Assembly (NCBI RefSeq): GCF_000311785.1
Contig: NZ_HE978549.1
Location: forward strand, 3,476 to 39,443
Direction of reading: 5' to 3'
DNA length: 35,968 nucleotides
Source of the DNA: Brevibacillus massiliensis
Lineage (GTDB): Bacteria; Bacillota; Bacilli; Brevibacillales; Brevibacillaceae
The translations under genes were made by a program, and so were the position numbers. The number at the start of each line of letters is the position of its first letter. The first letter of the stretch is position 1. This document shows, piece after piece, positions 17,562 through 25,404 of this stretch. A model generated the notes under the pieces. It made no database searches. It worked only from the letters and a program-made list of their open reading frames with translations, and was not told where the DNA came from.

Positions 17562-18106
17562 CTTGCGATCCGCTGGGCGATTTTGTTCTGGGCGCGGGAG
17601 ATGTAGGTCTGGACGCTGCTCTTGGTGATGCCGAGCAGTTGGGCCACCTCTTCCAGCGAGAAGCACTCGCCGTGGGTCAGGACAAAACACTCCCGCTCCC
17701 GCTCGGTAAGCGAGGAGAGCACGCATTCCAACCGAGCCGCCTCCTGCTTGTCCAGGGGGCACGGGCTGCCGGCGGCGCTGTAGCTGAACAACACCTGCAT
17801 CAGCGCCGGATCCATCGGCCGTTCGCGTTCATATCCGGCCCGCCGCTCGATTCCCCGTCTGTTTCCGGGCTGGCGGCCGGTCTCCAGCCACTCGATTACG
17901 TAGTCGACGCTGCCGATCATTTCTTCTACCAGCCGGCGATCCCCCTTGTGCGAAGGCCCGTTTGAGACAGCTTTTGCTCTTCCGGTCAGCCTTTTCGCCG
18001 CGTTCAGGCGAACCAGCCGCTCGGCATCGTCGGCCTGTTTCAGGTGGCGCTGCAGGCGATTCAACGCTTTCTTCGTCTCCTGATACTCGCAAAGCAAATC
18101 TTTCAT
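17540..18106 (-). CDS. Xpf-like phage sigma factor / positive control factor (sigma-70 region 4 type)
   Basis: 188 residues. The N-terminal half is a helical, charged region (EYQETKKALNRLQRHLKQADDAERL). The C-terminal 60 residues are a sigma-70 region 4 helix-turn-helix: LSSLTERERECFVLTHGE, then FSLEEVAQLLGITKSSVQTY and ISRAQNKIAQRI. No regions 2 or 3 are seen. Length and layout match the PBSX late-gene sigma factor Xpf and related XpaF-type proteins. ATG 18106 has a GGGAGGGGG run upstream. It probably activates the protease, lysis and toxin genes downstream, as Xpf activates PBSX late genes; the promoter it reads is not identified. Confidence 0.8.
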   Translation of the reverse strand: MKDLLCEYQETKKALNRLQRHLKQADDAERLVRLNAAKRLTGRAKAVSNGPSHKGDRRLVEEMIGSVDYVIEWLETGRQPGNRRGIERRAGYERERPMDPALMQVLFSYSAAGSPCPLDKQEAARLECVLSSLTERERECFVLTHGECFSLEEVAQLLGITKSSVQTYISRAQNKIAQRIASSLVLAG

Positions 18107-18129
18107 GCCATTTCCCCCTCCCCGCCCGG

Positions 18130-18345
18130 TTATCTCGGCCTCGTGCCCCTGTCCTTCAAAAACTGCCGCGGCCCGGTATCGCCCATCAGCCGCCGAAACT
18201 GGCCGATGGTCAGTACGTCAGCCGGCTTTGTTGGCAGAGGCTTGCGGCGGCGCCGCTCTTTCGCTTTTTCCAAATGCTCTGCGAAGCTCACCAGCTTGCC
18301 TGTTTTCTGTCGTTTCCACTCCAACAGCTCGTAGATCTTTGCCAT
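18130..18345 (-). CDS. Small basic protein of the phage-like early region, unknown function
   Basis: 71 residues from ATG 18345 (AAGGTGG at good spacing). It reads MAKIYELLEWKRQKTG, a helical segment, then a highly basic stretch KAKERRRRKPLPTKP and a C-terminal TIGQFRRLMGDTGPRQFLKDRG. I do not recognise a family. The charge suggests nucleic-acid or polymerase contact. It ends 23 bases before the sigma-factor gene and follows a terminator, so the two are likely co-transcribed from a promoter inside or near that terminator. Confidence 0.6.
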   Translation of the reverse strand: MAKIYELLEWKRQKTGKLVSFAEHLEKAKERRRRKPLPTKPADVLTIGQFRRLMGDTGPRQFLKDRGTRPR

Positions 18346-18371
18346 GATTCGTCCCACCTTTTTCGCAAAAT

Positions 18372-18416
18372 AAAAAGGGCGCCAGCCACACCTGAGTCGG
18401 TGTTAAACTGACGCCC
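18372..18416 (-). terminator. Factor-independent terminator after the XtrA-like gene
   Basis: On the minus strand GGGCGTCAG pairs with CTGGCGCCC (one mismatch) and an inner ACACC/GGTGT stem; five T follow (A run at 18372-18376 on the plus strand). It separates the XtrA-like gene from the sigma-factor pair. Confidence 0.75.
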
Positions 18417-18448
18417 TCCCGTTGTCGGTACCAGGCCTGCTATGCGGT

Positions 18449-18652
18449 TTACAAGCGAACGCTTCTTCTTTCATCATATCCGGTGATCTTCCCTTGATAG
18501 CACTTCACGACGACGTCACCGTGCTCTACCAGTCTGACGAGATTGGCCTTGCTCTGCTTCGGATCGATCAGCACCATAACCGGTTCGCTGCCGACGGACA
18601 CCGTCACCGTCCTGTTCAGAGGATTGATCTGCAGCTCTTGCCATTCCTTCAT
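18449..18652 (-). CDS. XtrA-like small phage protein
   Basis: 67 residues, starting MKEWQELQINPLNRTVTVSVG. The middle LIDPKQSKANLVRLVEHGDV and the end VVVKCYQGKITGY recall the small XtrA/YqaO proteins of PBSX and skin, which have a similar pattern ending in HGxTxVxxHQGKV. In PBSX xtrA stands directly upstream of xpf, as here. Its role is unknown. It has a GGAGTGAGGT ribosome site. It is the first leftward gene from the divergent Xre control region, so it probably reports the repressor-controlled early promoter. Confidence 0.6.
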   Translation of the reverse strand: MKEWQELQINPLNRTVTVSVGSEPVMVLIDPKQSKANLVRLVEHGDVVVKCYQGKITGYDERRSVRL

Positions 18653-18712
18653 ACCTCACTCCTCACTTTCAGAGAGATTGTAAAATGGTTGCGGTTCGTA
18701 TCTAAAATGTAT

Positions 18713-18853
18713 TGTATTTCCGTCATTTTTGTAAAAGACTGTTTCTGCCCAAATTTTGCGGTTTTCTATTATTTTCAAAAGAATACCTGGTTATTCCAGC
18801 ATAACACTTATTTTTACTTGTATTTACGTCGAAATATCAATTGTATTTCCGAC
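18713..18853. promoter_or_regulatory. Three direct repeats, candidate Xre operators
   Basis: TTGTATTTCCGTC (18713-18725), TTGTATTTACGTC (18818-18830) and TTGTATTTCCGAC (18841-18853). They occur only in the 260-base gap between the divergent XtrA-like and Xre genes. The outer copy overlaps a possible leftward promoter and the inner pair lies upstream of the rightward promoter, the layout of a lysogeny switch. No gene lies in 18653-18919. Confidence 0.55.
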
Positions 18854-18862
18854 CTCGCTGTA

Positions 18863-18899
18863 TTACAATCTATGATATAAATGTCGGTATAATCGACTT
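18863..18899 (+). promoter_or_regulatory. Candidate promoter and dyad of the repressor gene
   Basis: TATAAT at 18888-18893 with TTACAA at 18863-18868 (19-base spacer, long). The -10 is embedded in the dyad GTCGGTATAATCGAC (18884-18898), so a bound repressor would block it. An alternative is TTGTAT (18841) - 17 bases - TACAAT (18864). The leader to the AGGGAG ribosome site is very short. Confidence 0.45.
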
Positions 18900-18919
18900 T
18901 TCACAGGGAGTGCGGCGTC

Positions 18920-19360
18920 ATGTCTATCGGAAGCAATATCAGGTTCTTTCGAAAACAAAACAAAATGACTCAAACCGAGCTGGCGAAAAAATCCGGCATT
19001 TCCAGATCGTATTTGGCTGACATCGAACACGACAGATACAATCCCAGCCTGGATGTGCTGAAGTCTGTTGCAGAAGCGCTGCAAGTCGGCACCCATATGC
19101 TCTTGGCAGACAATCCTCTCGCAGAGATCACCGCGGGCAAAAACCATCCTCCCCAACTGCTGCCGAAAGAGGAGAAAGATATCGCCAGGGACCTGGAGAA
19201 GATGCTGAATGATCTGGAGTCAAGCGAGGCGCTGGCGTTCCAGGGGGAGCCGCTAGACGAGGCCAGCAAGGAGCTGCTGCGCATCTCGCTGGAAAACTCC
19301 TTGCGGCTTGCCAAGCAGCTGGCCAAACAAAAATTTACCCCTCATAAATTCAGGAAGTAA
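18920..19360 (+). CDS. xre: Xre-family phage repressor (PBSX Xre-like)
   Basis: 146 residues. N-terminal HTH_3 domain: IRFFRKQNKMTQTELAKKSG, ISRSYLADIEHDRYNPSLDVL. The C-terminal part has the segment EEKDIARDLEKMLNDLESSEALAFQGEPLDEAS and ends in a basic FTPHKFRK. Both are typical of the PBSX/ICEBs1-type repressors that are inactivated by an ImmA partner. ATG 18920 follows AGGGAG. It is followed by an ImmA-like peptidase gene 21 bases on. It probably represses the leftward cassette through the repeats in the gap. Confidence 0.88.
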   Translation: MSIGSNIRFFRKQNKMTQTELAKKSGISRSYLADIEHDRYNPSLDVLKSVAEALQVGTHMLLADNPLAEITAGKNHPPQLLPKEEKDIARDLEKMLNDLESSEALAFQGEPLDEASKELLRISLENSLRLAKQLAKQKFTPHKFRK

Positions 19361-19381
19361 GCTTCGGAGGGGGATGGTTGA

Positions 19382-19813
19382 ATGCGAACAATCAAGGAGA
19401 CCGTATCGCAGCTTACCAAAAAGTATGGAACCAACGACCCCTTTGAGATTGCATCGCGGAAGAATATCCTGGTTCTCTTCGAACAGTTGGGAAGCACGCT
19501 CGGTTACTTTAATACCTACAAGCGAATCCGCATGATCCACATTAACAGGGACTCGACTGAAGCGGAGCAAAAATACACGTGTGCCCACGAACTCGGCCAT
19601 GTGATTTTACACCCTACAGTGAACACGCCGTTTTTGAGCAAACACACATTGTTTTCCATCGACAAGATTGAACGGGAGGCCAATGAATTTGCTGTCGAGC
19701 TGTTGATGCCGGACGAGTGGGTATACGAGAATCGGAATACGGCCATGACGATCTATGAGGCGGCTGCCGTATACGGCATACCGCCGGAAGTGGCGCACCT
19801 GAAAAAGCTGTAG
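19382..19813 (+). CDS. ImmA/IrrE-family metallopeptidase (anti-repressor)
   Basis: 143 residues. Zinc-peptidase motif CAHELGHVILHP (HExxH) with a downstream EREANEFAVELLMPDEWV that supplies the third ligand. In ICEBs1 and PBSX-like systems this protein cleaves the neighbouring Xre/ImmR repressor and switches on the element. ATG 19382 is preceded by GGAGGGGG. It lies directly after xre, so the pair forms the switch of the cassette. It corresponds to XkdA by family and position; the cleaved partner is inferred. Confidence 0.9.
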   Translation: MRTIKETVSQLTKKYGTNDPFEIASRKNILVLFEQLGSTLGYFNTYKRIRMIHINRDSTEAEQKYTCAHELGHVILHPTVNTPFLSKHTLFSIDKIEREANEFAVELLMPDEWVYENRNTAMTIYEAAAVYGIPPEVAHLKKL

Positions 19814-19858
19814 AACGATTCCCGAAGAAGGATAGGGGAAGAGTTCACTTGTGTCAAA

Positions 19859-19906
19859 GAAAAAAACGTGCAGACCTTGATCCGCTGTCTGGAACAGGGT
19901 CTGCAC
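19859..19906 (-). terminator. Terminator of the stalk-domain gene (convergent with immA)
   Basis: CGTGCAGACC (19866-19875) pairs perfectly with GGTCTGCACG (19897-19906). On the minus strand seven T follow. It ends the minus-strand gene and may also stop the repressor operon. Confidence 0.85.
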
Positions 19907-19931
19907 GTCGAATCGGCCATGTTAAGACCGA

Positions 19932-20648
19932 TTAAATCGTATCGCCGTCAAATTCGATATCACCGCTGCTGGCATCACCGTAAAAATCGTGAAGCTCTTC
20001 GTCTTCATAGCTGTCGATGATCGATCCGCTGATGTCGGCATCCTCGAATTCATCCCAGATGTCGTTGCAGATGTCTTCCACGAGCCTTTCTTTTTCGCTG
20101 GTGGTCAGATCGTTGTAATCATCCTCATATTCGTCAAGATCAACCTCGATTTCTACGTCAATATCGTCTTCATCTCCGCTCAAGCTGATGTTCCAGTTCA
20201 AGCCCTTATAATCTCCGTAGTCGTAATTAAGGTTGTCTTCCAGGTCACTGAGTCGTTCATCGATGTCGTCGCTGTTATTATTTTTGCTGATTTCTTCCTC
20301 AAGCTGGTCTTCCAAATCCTTGATCTTGGCATCCTTCTGTGCTATCTCCGCCTGCAGGGCAGCGATCCGCGGGTCCTCTTTGTCTGTGATCCCAACCGTA
20401 TATGTAGTGCCGTCCCAGGTGACATTCTTATTAAACACGCCAGCCATCATTCTCACGGGAATATAGGTCGTGCCATTGATGATGAACGGTTCGATGTCTG
20501 TGGGAACCAAGGTGTTGTTGTACATAATCTTGATGTTATTGTACATGGCCTGCACGGTTTTCGTTGTCACGGCAGCATCTGTTTTTGCCGGTATAAACGC
20601 CGCCAGCATCAATGCAGACAGAAGGATGATCGACTTTTTCTTCCACAC
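19932..20648 (-). CDS. Secreted protein with copper-amine-oxidase stalk domain and acidic C-terminus
   Basis: 238 residues from GTG 20648 (GGAGGAGGGG upstream). Signal peptide about 1-25 (IILLSALMLAAFIPAKTDA). Stalk domain at about 35-90 with the typical NIKIMYNNTLVPTDIEPFI, GTTYIPVRMMAGVF, VTWDGTTYTV. A coiled coil follows (IAALQAEIAQKDAKIKDLEDQL, about 97-120). The last 110 residues are very rich in Asp and Glu with few hydrophobic stretches, perhaps binding calcium or cell-wall cations. The stalk domain is common in Paenibacillaceae surface proteins and has no copper or oxidase function by itself. No operon partner. Confidence 0.85.
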   Translation of the reverse strand: MWKKKSIILLSALMLAAFIPAKTDAAVTTKTVQAMYNNIKIMYNNTLVPTDIEPFIINGTTYIPVRMMAGVFNKNVTWDGTTYTVGITDKEDPRIAALQAEIAQKDAKIKDLEDQLEEEISKNNNSDDIDERLSDLEDNLNYDYGDYKGLNWNISLSGDEDDIDVEIEVDLDEYEDDYNDLTTSEKERLVEDICNDIWDEFEDADISGSIIDSYEDEELHDFYGDASSGDIEFDGDTI

Positions 20649-20727
20649 AATAAACCCCTCCTCCAGGATTTTCTAAGTTTTGAAATCGATAATTCATAGT
20701 TTACCGATGAATTGTGTCAGGAGAATG

Positions 20728-20919
20728 TCAGGGCCTATTAAATTCGTCATGAAAGAAGAAATTGATCCTAGAGTATGACTGTTCCGAAAGCTGTGACGAA
20801 GACGGCAAAACGGACTTTTTCTGAAAGATACTGACCGTACAGTATCCATAGTATTCAATATCCCGAATATTATCAATATACCAACCATCCTCTTTTGATG
20901 GGATAGCCAGCGGACTCAT
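20728..20919 (-). CDS. Possible 63-residue protein after tetR
   Basis: Starts five bases after the TetR stop and reads MSPLAIPSKEDGWYIDNIRD. It has no clear ribosome site and no family that I recognise. An ATACTG-N6-CAGTAT dyad (20828-20845) lies inside it. It may be noncoding; otherwise the 276-base gap between the stalk-protein and TetR genes (20649-20924) holds nothing that I can identify. Confidence 0.2.
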   Translation of the reverse strand: MSPLAIPSKEDGWYIDNIRDIEYYGYCTVSIFQKKSVLPSSSQLSEQSYSRINFFFHDEFNRP

Positions 20920-20924
20920 CGGAT

Positions 20925-21491
20925 TTACTTGTAAGCGATGCCGTTTAACAACATCTCCATATAGGTTCGAATCAGCTCATCTTCCGGAACCGGGCCGTCA
21001 GGTTTGTACCACCTGTTGCTCCAATTGCACACGCCCAGAATGGCAAAGGTAACAAGATCGGCTCGCAGATCCGGACGGAACTCCCGGTTCTCTATTCCCT
21101 GTTCGATAATCTTCTGCAGATTTTTCCGAAATTCCCGCCGTTTTCTTCTGATGATCATGTAATTCTCTTCGTTAAGGTGGCGCAGCTCACGGTAGAAAAC
21201 CCTGGCCATCCGTCCTTGTGTGCGGATGTGTTTGATCAGCAGCGCTACGACCTCAAACATTTTTGTTTTCCAATCCTTGTCGGATTGAATCAGTATGTGC
21301 TCCTGCTTGACCAAAAGATCATCGATATACTGCAGTTGGATATCCATCAGCAATTGTTCTTTTGATTCGAAGTAATAGTAGAAGGTTCCTTTGGTAACGC
21401 CGAGCCTGTCGACAACGTCCTGAATGGAGGTTTGACTGAATCCTTTCAACTCAAACAAAGCAATGCTCTGTTCAATGATTTTATTCTTCAT
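20925..21491 (-). CDS. TetR-family transcriptional regulator
   Basis: 188 residues. N-terminal TetR helix-turn-helix: ALFELKGFSQTSIQDVVDRL, GVTKGTFYYYFESKEQLL. The C-terminal ligand domain is all-helical and ends GVCNWSNRWYKPDGPVPEDEL, a pattern common in TetR regulators of fatty-acid and acyl-CoA degradation (Bacillus FadR type). It lies directly downstream of the acyl-CoA operon and on the same strand, with a 184-base gap and its own promoter. It probably represses that operon and responds to an acyl-CoA; the ligand is not readable. Confidence 0.88.
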   Translation of the reverse strand: MKNKIIEQSIALFELKGFSQTSIQDVVDRLGVTKGTFYYYFESKEQLLMDIQLQYIDDLLVKQEHILIQSDKDWKTKMFEVVALLIKHIRTQGRMARVFYRELRHLNEENYMIIRRKRREFRKNLQKIIEQGIENREFRPDLRADLVTFAILGVCNWSNRWYKPDGPVPEDELIRTYMEMLLNGIAYK

Positions 21492-21527
21492 GAAATGGCG
21501 CCCCTTTCCCGAGACAGATAATTACGA

Positions 21528-21559
21528 CTATTATAATAGAAAGGCTTCATCCCCAACAA
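21528..21559 (-). promoter_or_regulatory. Candidate tetR promoter with palindromic -10
   Basis: On the minus strand TTGTTG (21554-21559) - 18 bases - TATAAT (21530-21535). The -10 lies in the perfect 12-bp palindrome CTATTATAATAG (21528-21539), a possible site of autoregulation. The gap 21492-21675 holds no other gene. Confidence 0.45.
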
Positions 21560-21675
21560 TTCCAACTAGAGCAGGTCACCAATTTTTATATGTACTTTCA
21601 GTAACTTCCTCGCCTCGCCGCTCACGCAAGAGAAATTCAGGTTCCAGCGTGATCAACTCGCGGTCGACAAAACGC

Positions 21676-22752
21676 CTAGAGTGCGTTTTTGAGCGTCAGT
21701 TCCCAAGCCTTTCGAATCAAGCTCCGGGCCAGATCACCCAATTGGGCAAACCGCTGGTCTTTGGTCTGGCCGTTTTTCCAACGAAAATAGATCTGCTGGC
21801 AAATCACCGCCCATTTGAAGTAGGAGAACGTCACATAAAAATGAATGCGGGTTACATCCCGCCCGCTCTTTTTGGCGTATCTCTCGATCAGCTGTACGCG
21901 CGTCATAAAGCCGGGCAGGACGGTTACCGGTGGAGTCCTCCTGTAGGCGAGCACCTGCAAGTCGTCTTCCTGGATCCAATAGCACAGCATACAGGCCAAA
22001 TCGGCCAGCGGATCTCCGATCGTCGTCATCTCCCAATCAAAAATCCCGATCATTTTCGTCAGATCATCGCTGTCGAACATGACGTTGTTCAACTTGTAAT
22101 CATAGTGAATAACCGTCGGTTCAGGCGAGATCGGCAGATGCTCCGTCAGCCACTTCTTCAGCTGCTCCACTCCCTCTGCCTGATCTGTTTTCGCCCGCTC
22201 GTATCTTTCGATCCATCCGTGCACTTGCCGCCGCATGAATCCTTCGGGATAGCCTATTTGTTCAAGGCCTGCCGCTTTGTAATCGACACGGTGAAGTTCT
22301 GCCAGCCGATCGATCATCACTTCCGAGATTTGCCGGCAAAGTGCGGCAGCAGAAGTGTGGTGCGCGGGGAATTGGGTATCGAGAACAATCCCGCGCCTTC
22401 GCTCCATGAGAAAAAAGGGGCTGCCGATCACACTGCGGTCATCACAGAAAACATATGGTTTCGGGGCAAGCGGAAAGACGGGATGAAGCCTGCTTAGTAT
22501 CTGGTACTCTCTCGCCATGTCGTGGGCTTTGGGCGCTACGGGACCGAGGGGAGGGCGGCGAAGCACCGCCTCCCACTCTCCAATCCGCAAGAGGTAGGTC
22601 AAATTGGAAGCTCCTGTGCCGAATTGTTCGATTTCCAGCGGCGACGAAACGGCAATATCCGTATTTTCCCGCAAGAATTTCTCCAGTCTATCGCGCTGCA
22701 GTTCTTCTCCTTTGCGGACAACAATCGTGTCACGGAACCTGTTTTTAGCCAT
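21676..22752 (-). CDS. Acyl-CoA-operon phosphotransferase (APH/choline-kinase-like fold)
   Basis: 358 residues from ATG 22752 (AAGGTGG five bases upstream). Kinase-like fold: N-lobe GTGASNLTYLLRIGEWEAVLRR, catalytic loop VIHYDYKLNNVMFD (HxDxxxxN) and metal-binding IFDWEMTTIGDPLADL. This subgroup is commonly encoded with acyl-CoA dehydrogenases, and is the same module fused to them in ACAD10/11, where it phosphorylates 4-hydroxyacyl substrates before dehydration. A similar role on a hydroxylated acyl-CoA is plausible here. It is the last gene of the operon, 17 bases after the thiolase. Confidence 0.88.
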   Translation of the reverse strand: MAKNRFRDTIVVRKGEELQRDRLEKFLRENTDIAVSSPLEIEQFGTGASNLTYLLRIGEWEAVLRRPPLGPVAPKAHDMAREYQILSRLHPVFPLAPKPYVFCDDRSVIGSPFFLMERRRGIVLDTQFPAHHTSAAALCRQISEVMIDRLAELHRVDYKAAGLEQIGYPEGFMRRQVHGWIERYERAKTDQAEGVEQLKKWLTEHLPISPEPTVIHYDYKLNNVMFDSDDLTKMIGIFDWEMTTIGDPLADLACMLCYWIQEDDLQVLAYRRTPPVTVLPGFMTRVQLIERYAKKSGRDVTRIHFYVTFSYFKWAVICQQIYFRWKNGQTKDQRFAQLGDLARSLIRKAWELTLKNAL

Positions 22753-22769
22753 AGGGACCACCTTGTCCG

Positions 22770-23942
22770 CTAATTTTCCCGTTCCAGAATCACCGCAATT
22801 CCTTGTCCGCCGCCGATGCATGCCGTCAACAGGGCGTAGCGTCCCGGCACCCGTCTCAGTTCGTAGACGGCTTTCGTGGCCAGGATCGCGCCGGTTGCCC
22901 CGAGCGGATGCCCGTGGGCAATCGCCCCGCCGTTTACATTTACCTTGTTCGGGTCCAGCTGAAGCTCCCGGTCACAGGCAATCACCTGGGCGGCAAAAGC
23001 CTCATTGATTTCGATTAGATCCATATCGTCCAAGGTCAGACCCGATTTCTGCAGCACTTTGCGGACGGCTGGCACCGGACCGATGCCCATGATATTCGGG
23101 TCGACTCCGGCCACCGCGCGGGAGCGAACGGTTGCGAACGGCTGCAAGCCCAGTTCCTTCGCTTTTTCCCGGGCCATGATGACCAGTGCGCAAGCTGCGT
23201 CGTTCAGCCCCGAGCTGTTCCCGGCAGTGACGCTGCCTCCCTCGACGAATGCCGGCGGGAGTTTGCCAAGGCCTTCCATGGTCGTCTGCGGCCGGGGATG
23301 CTCATCCTCGGCGAACAGGAAGGTTTCGCCTTTTCCCTTGGGGACCGAGACCGGCACGATCTGTTCGTCAAACCGTTTTTCTGCCATGGCATTGGCCATC
23401 TTCTGCTGGCTGGCCAGGGCAAACGCGTCCTGTTCTTCCCGGCTGATCCCATATTTTTTGACGAGGTTTTCCGCGGTGATTCCCATCGGAGGGTTGCCGA
23501 TTTCGCGCGGAGACAGCTGGGATTTTCTGAATGGGGGCGGCTGCACGCTGTACAGTTTGTCAGGCTTGCTCATCAGATACGGTGCCTGGCTGTAGCTTTC
23601 GATCCCTCCGGCGACATAGATGTCGCCATCCCCCGACTCGACCGCCTGGGCAGCCAAAGTGATGGCATTCAATCCCGATCCGCACTGCCGGTCAACCGTC
23701 AAACCGGGAATCTCCAATGACAACCCCGTCTTCAGTGCCGACAAGCGGGCGATGTTCCCTCCGCCGCTAAGCACGTTCCCCATGATGACATCGTCGATCA
23801 TATCTGCAGTCACCCGAGCCCGGTTCATCGCTTCCTTAATTACGGTCGCCCCGTAGTAGTGCGCAGGAAGCGTCGCCAACGCTCCCCCGTTTCTGGCAAT
23901 CGGCGTTCGCACCGCGGCAACAATGACAGCATCACGCTTCAT
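22770..23942 (-). CDS. Thiolase (acetyl-CoA acyltransferase)
   Basis: 390 residues, normal thiolase length. It cleaves 3-ketoacyl-CoA to acetyl-CoA in the last beta-oxidation step (or condenses two acetyl-CoA). Nucleophilic Cys87 in [11 protein letters not shown]; His in [16 protein letters not shown] near residue 346; second Cys in CIGGGQG near 376. N-terminus [18 protein letters not shown] is standard. The ATG at 23942 overlaps the end of the open frame through the deleted SDR. The FadA-like degradative role follows from the operon. Confidence 0.92.
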   Translation of the reverse strand: MKRDAVIVAAVRTPIARNGGALATLPAHYYGATVIKEAMNRARVTADMIDDVIMGNVLSGGGNIARLSALKTGLSLEIPGLTVDRQCGSGLNAITLAAQAVESGDGDIYVAGGIESYSQAPYLMSKPDKLYSVQPPPFRKSQLSPREIGNPPMGITAENLVKKYGISREEQDAFALASQQKMANAMAEKRFDEQIVPVSVPKGKGETFLFAEDEHPRPQTTMEGLGKLPPAFVEGGSVTAGNSSGLNDAACALVIMAREKAKELGLQPFATVRSRAVAGVDPNIMGIGPVPAVRKVLQKSGLTLDDMDLIEINEAFAAQVIACDRELQLDPNKVNVNGGAIAHGHPLGATGAILATKAVYELRRVPGRYALLTACIGGGQGIAVILEREN

Positions 23943-23978
23943 CCTGTTTCCCCCTTCCGTTTTTCCGGTCTGCTCTTC

Positions 23979-24154
23979 TTACATGGCATGGCTTCCGCCA
24001 TCGACGACCAGCACATGCCCAGTTTGCGCGAACAAACCACCACATTTGCTCCGGCTTCGGCAAGGGCCTCCGCTATTTGTTCGCCCAAGCCCCTGCCCCC
24101 GCCGGTAACGATCGCGGTCCTGCCGCCAAGGTCAAACAGTTCCCGAATGTGCAT
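23979..24154 (-). pseudogene. Short-chain dehydrogenase with most of the gene deleted
   Basis: The first 46 codons are a normal SDR N-terminus with the NAD(P) motif TGGGRGLG ([18 protein letters not shown]). They join near 24020 directly to the last 13 codons of an SDR in another frame, [13 protein letters not shown] and TAA (23979-23981). Roughly 200 codons, with the Ser-Tyr-Lys catalytic residues, are gone. In the N-terminal frame translation runs on to 23939. It stood between the acyl-CoA dehydrogenase and thiolase genes, so it was probably the operon's second alcohol or hydroxyacyl dehydrogenase. Confidence 0.85.
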
Positions 24155-24169
24155 ACTCTCCCTCCTCCT

Positions 24170-25369
24170 TTACGACCGCAATTCCGCCTTTGCGATGGCG
24201 GCGCGATGGACTTCATCCGGCCCGTCGGCGAGGCGCAGCGTCCGCGTTTTCGCCCACATCGCAGCCAGCGGAAAGTCTTCGCTCACGCCGGCGCCGCCAT
24301 GTGCCTGAATGGCCCTATCCAGCACCCGCAAGGCCACATTGGGAGCCACCACTTTGATCATCGCGATTTCTTTTTTGGCCTGTTTGTTCCCGACAGTATC
24401 CATCATGTAGGCGGCCTTCAGCGTCAAGAGACGGGCCTGTTCGATTTCGATCCGGGAATCTGCGATCCACTCCCGGACCACCCCCTGATCTGCCAGGGGC
24501 CTGCCGAAAGCAACCCGGCTTTTTGCCCGCTTCACCATCAATTCAAGCGCCCGCTCGGCTGCCCCGATCAGCCGCATGCAGTGGTGGATGCGTCGCGGTC
24601 CCAGCCGTCCCTGGGCGATGGCAAATCCTTTGCCTTCGCCCCACATCATGTTGCCGGCAGGCACCCGGACGTTGTCAAAGGTAATTTCCGCATGGCCGTG
24701 GGGCGCGTGGTCGTAGCCAAATACCGGCAGCATCCGTTCAATCTTGACGCCTGGCGTGTCCAGCGGCACGAGGATCATCGACTGCTGCTCATGCTTGGGG
24801 GCGGCAGAATCGTTCTTCCCCATCACGATGGCGATCTTGCAGCGGGGATCGCCGGCACCCGACGACCACCACTTGCGGCCGTTGATCACGTAGTGGTCGC
24901 CGTCCCGCACAATGGCCGCTTCGATATTGGTCGCGTCGGATGAAGCCACGGTCGGCTCCGTCATGGAAAAACAGGAGCGGATTTCGCCCCGAAGCAGCGG
25001 GACCAGCCACTGCTCCTGCTGTTCTTTCGTCCCGTAGCGCACCAGCGTCTCCATGTTGCCCGTGTCCGGAGCGCTGCAGTTAAACGCCTCCGGCCCGATC
25101 ATCGAACGGCCCATAATCTCACACAGCGGCGCATACTCCAGGTTGGTCAGCCCCGCTCCCCATTCGCTCTCGGGCAAAAACAGATTCCACAGTCCGGCCG
25201 CCTTCGCTTTTGCCTTCATCTCTTCCATGACAGGCGGGCTTTGCCAGCGGCTCGGCGCTTCATTCAACTGCTGCTCATACGTTTTTTCATTGGGGTAAAC
25301 GACTTCTTCCATAAACTGAGTCAGACGTTCCTGCAGAGCTTTGCTCTTGTCACTATGGTCAAAATTCAT
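24170..25369 (-). CDS. Acyl-CoA dehydrogenase (ACAD10/11-like)
   Basis: 399 residues from ATG 25369 (GGGGG run seven bases upstream). FAD enzyme that desaturates acyl-CoA to enoyl-CoA. Landmarks: [39 protein letters not shown] (FAD/substrate), [47 protein letters not shown], and the C-terminal [15 protein letters not shown]. This subgroup acts on long, branched or modified acyl chains. It pairs with an APH-like protein in the same operon, as in the ACAD10/11 fusions. Confidence 0.92.
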   Translation of the reverse strand: MNFDHSDKSKALQERLTQFMEEVVYPNEKTYEQQLNEAPSRWQSPPVMEEMKAKAKAAGLWNLFLPESEWGAGLTNLEYAPLCEIMGRSMIGPEAFNCSAPDTGNMETLVRYGTKEQQEQWLVPLLRGEIRSCFSMTEPTVASSDATNIEAAIVRDGDHYVINGRKWWSSGAGDPRCKIAIVMGKNDSAAPKHEQQSMILVPLDTPGVKIERMLPVFGYDHAPHGHAEITFDNVRVPAGNMMWGEGKGFAIAQGRLGPRRIHHCMRLIGAAERALELMVKRAKSRVAFGRPLADQGVVREWIADSRIEIEQARLLTLKAAYMMDTVGNKQAKKEIAMIKVVAPNVALRVLDRAIQAHGGAGVSEDFPLAAMWAKTRTLRLADGPDEVHRAAIAKAELRS

Positions 25370-25404
25370 CACATTTCCCCCATATTTCTTCACTGGCCAA
25401 ATCG

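Noticed and set aside
18653-18919. LexA/SOS box controlling the phage-like genes
   Set aside because: No CGAAC-N4-GTTCG-type site seen in the control region; ImmA cleavage is the more likely trigger.
21576-21675. In another frame the sequence after the phosphotransferase stop reads RRFVDRELITLEPEFLL and onward for about 33 codons
   Set aside because: It could be a frameshifted C-terminal extension, but the protein already has normal length and I know no family motif in it.
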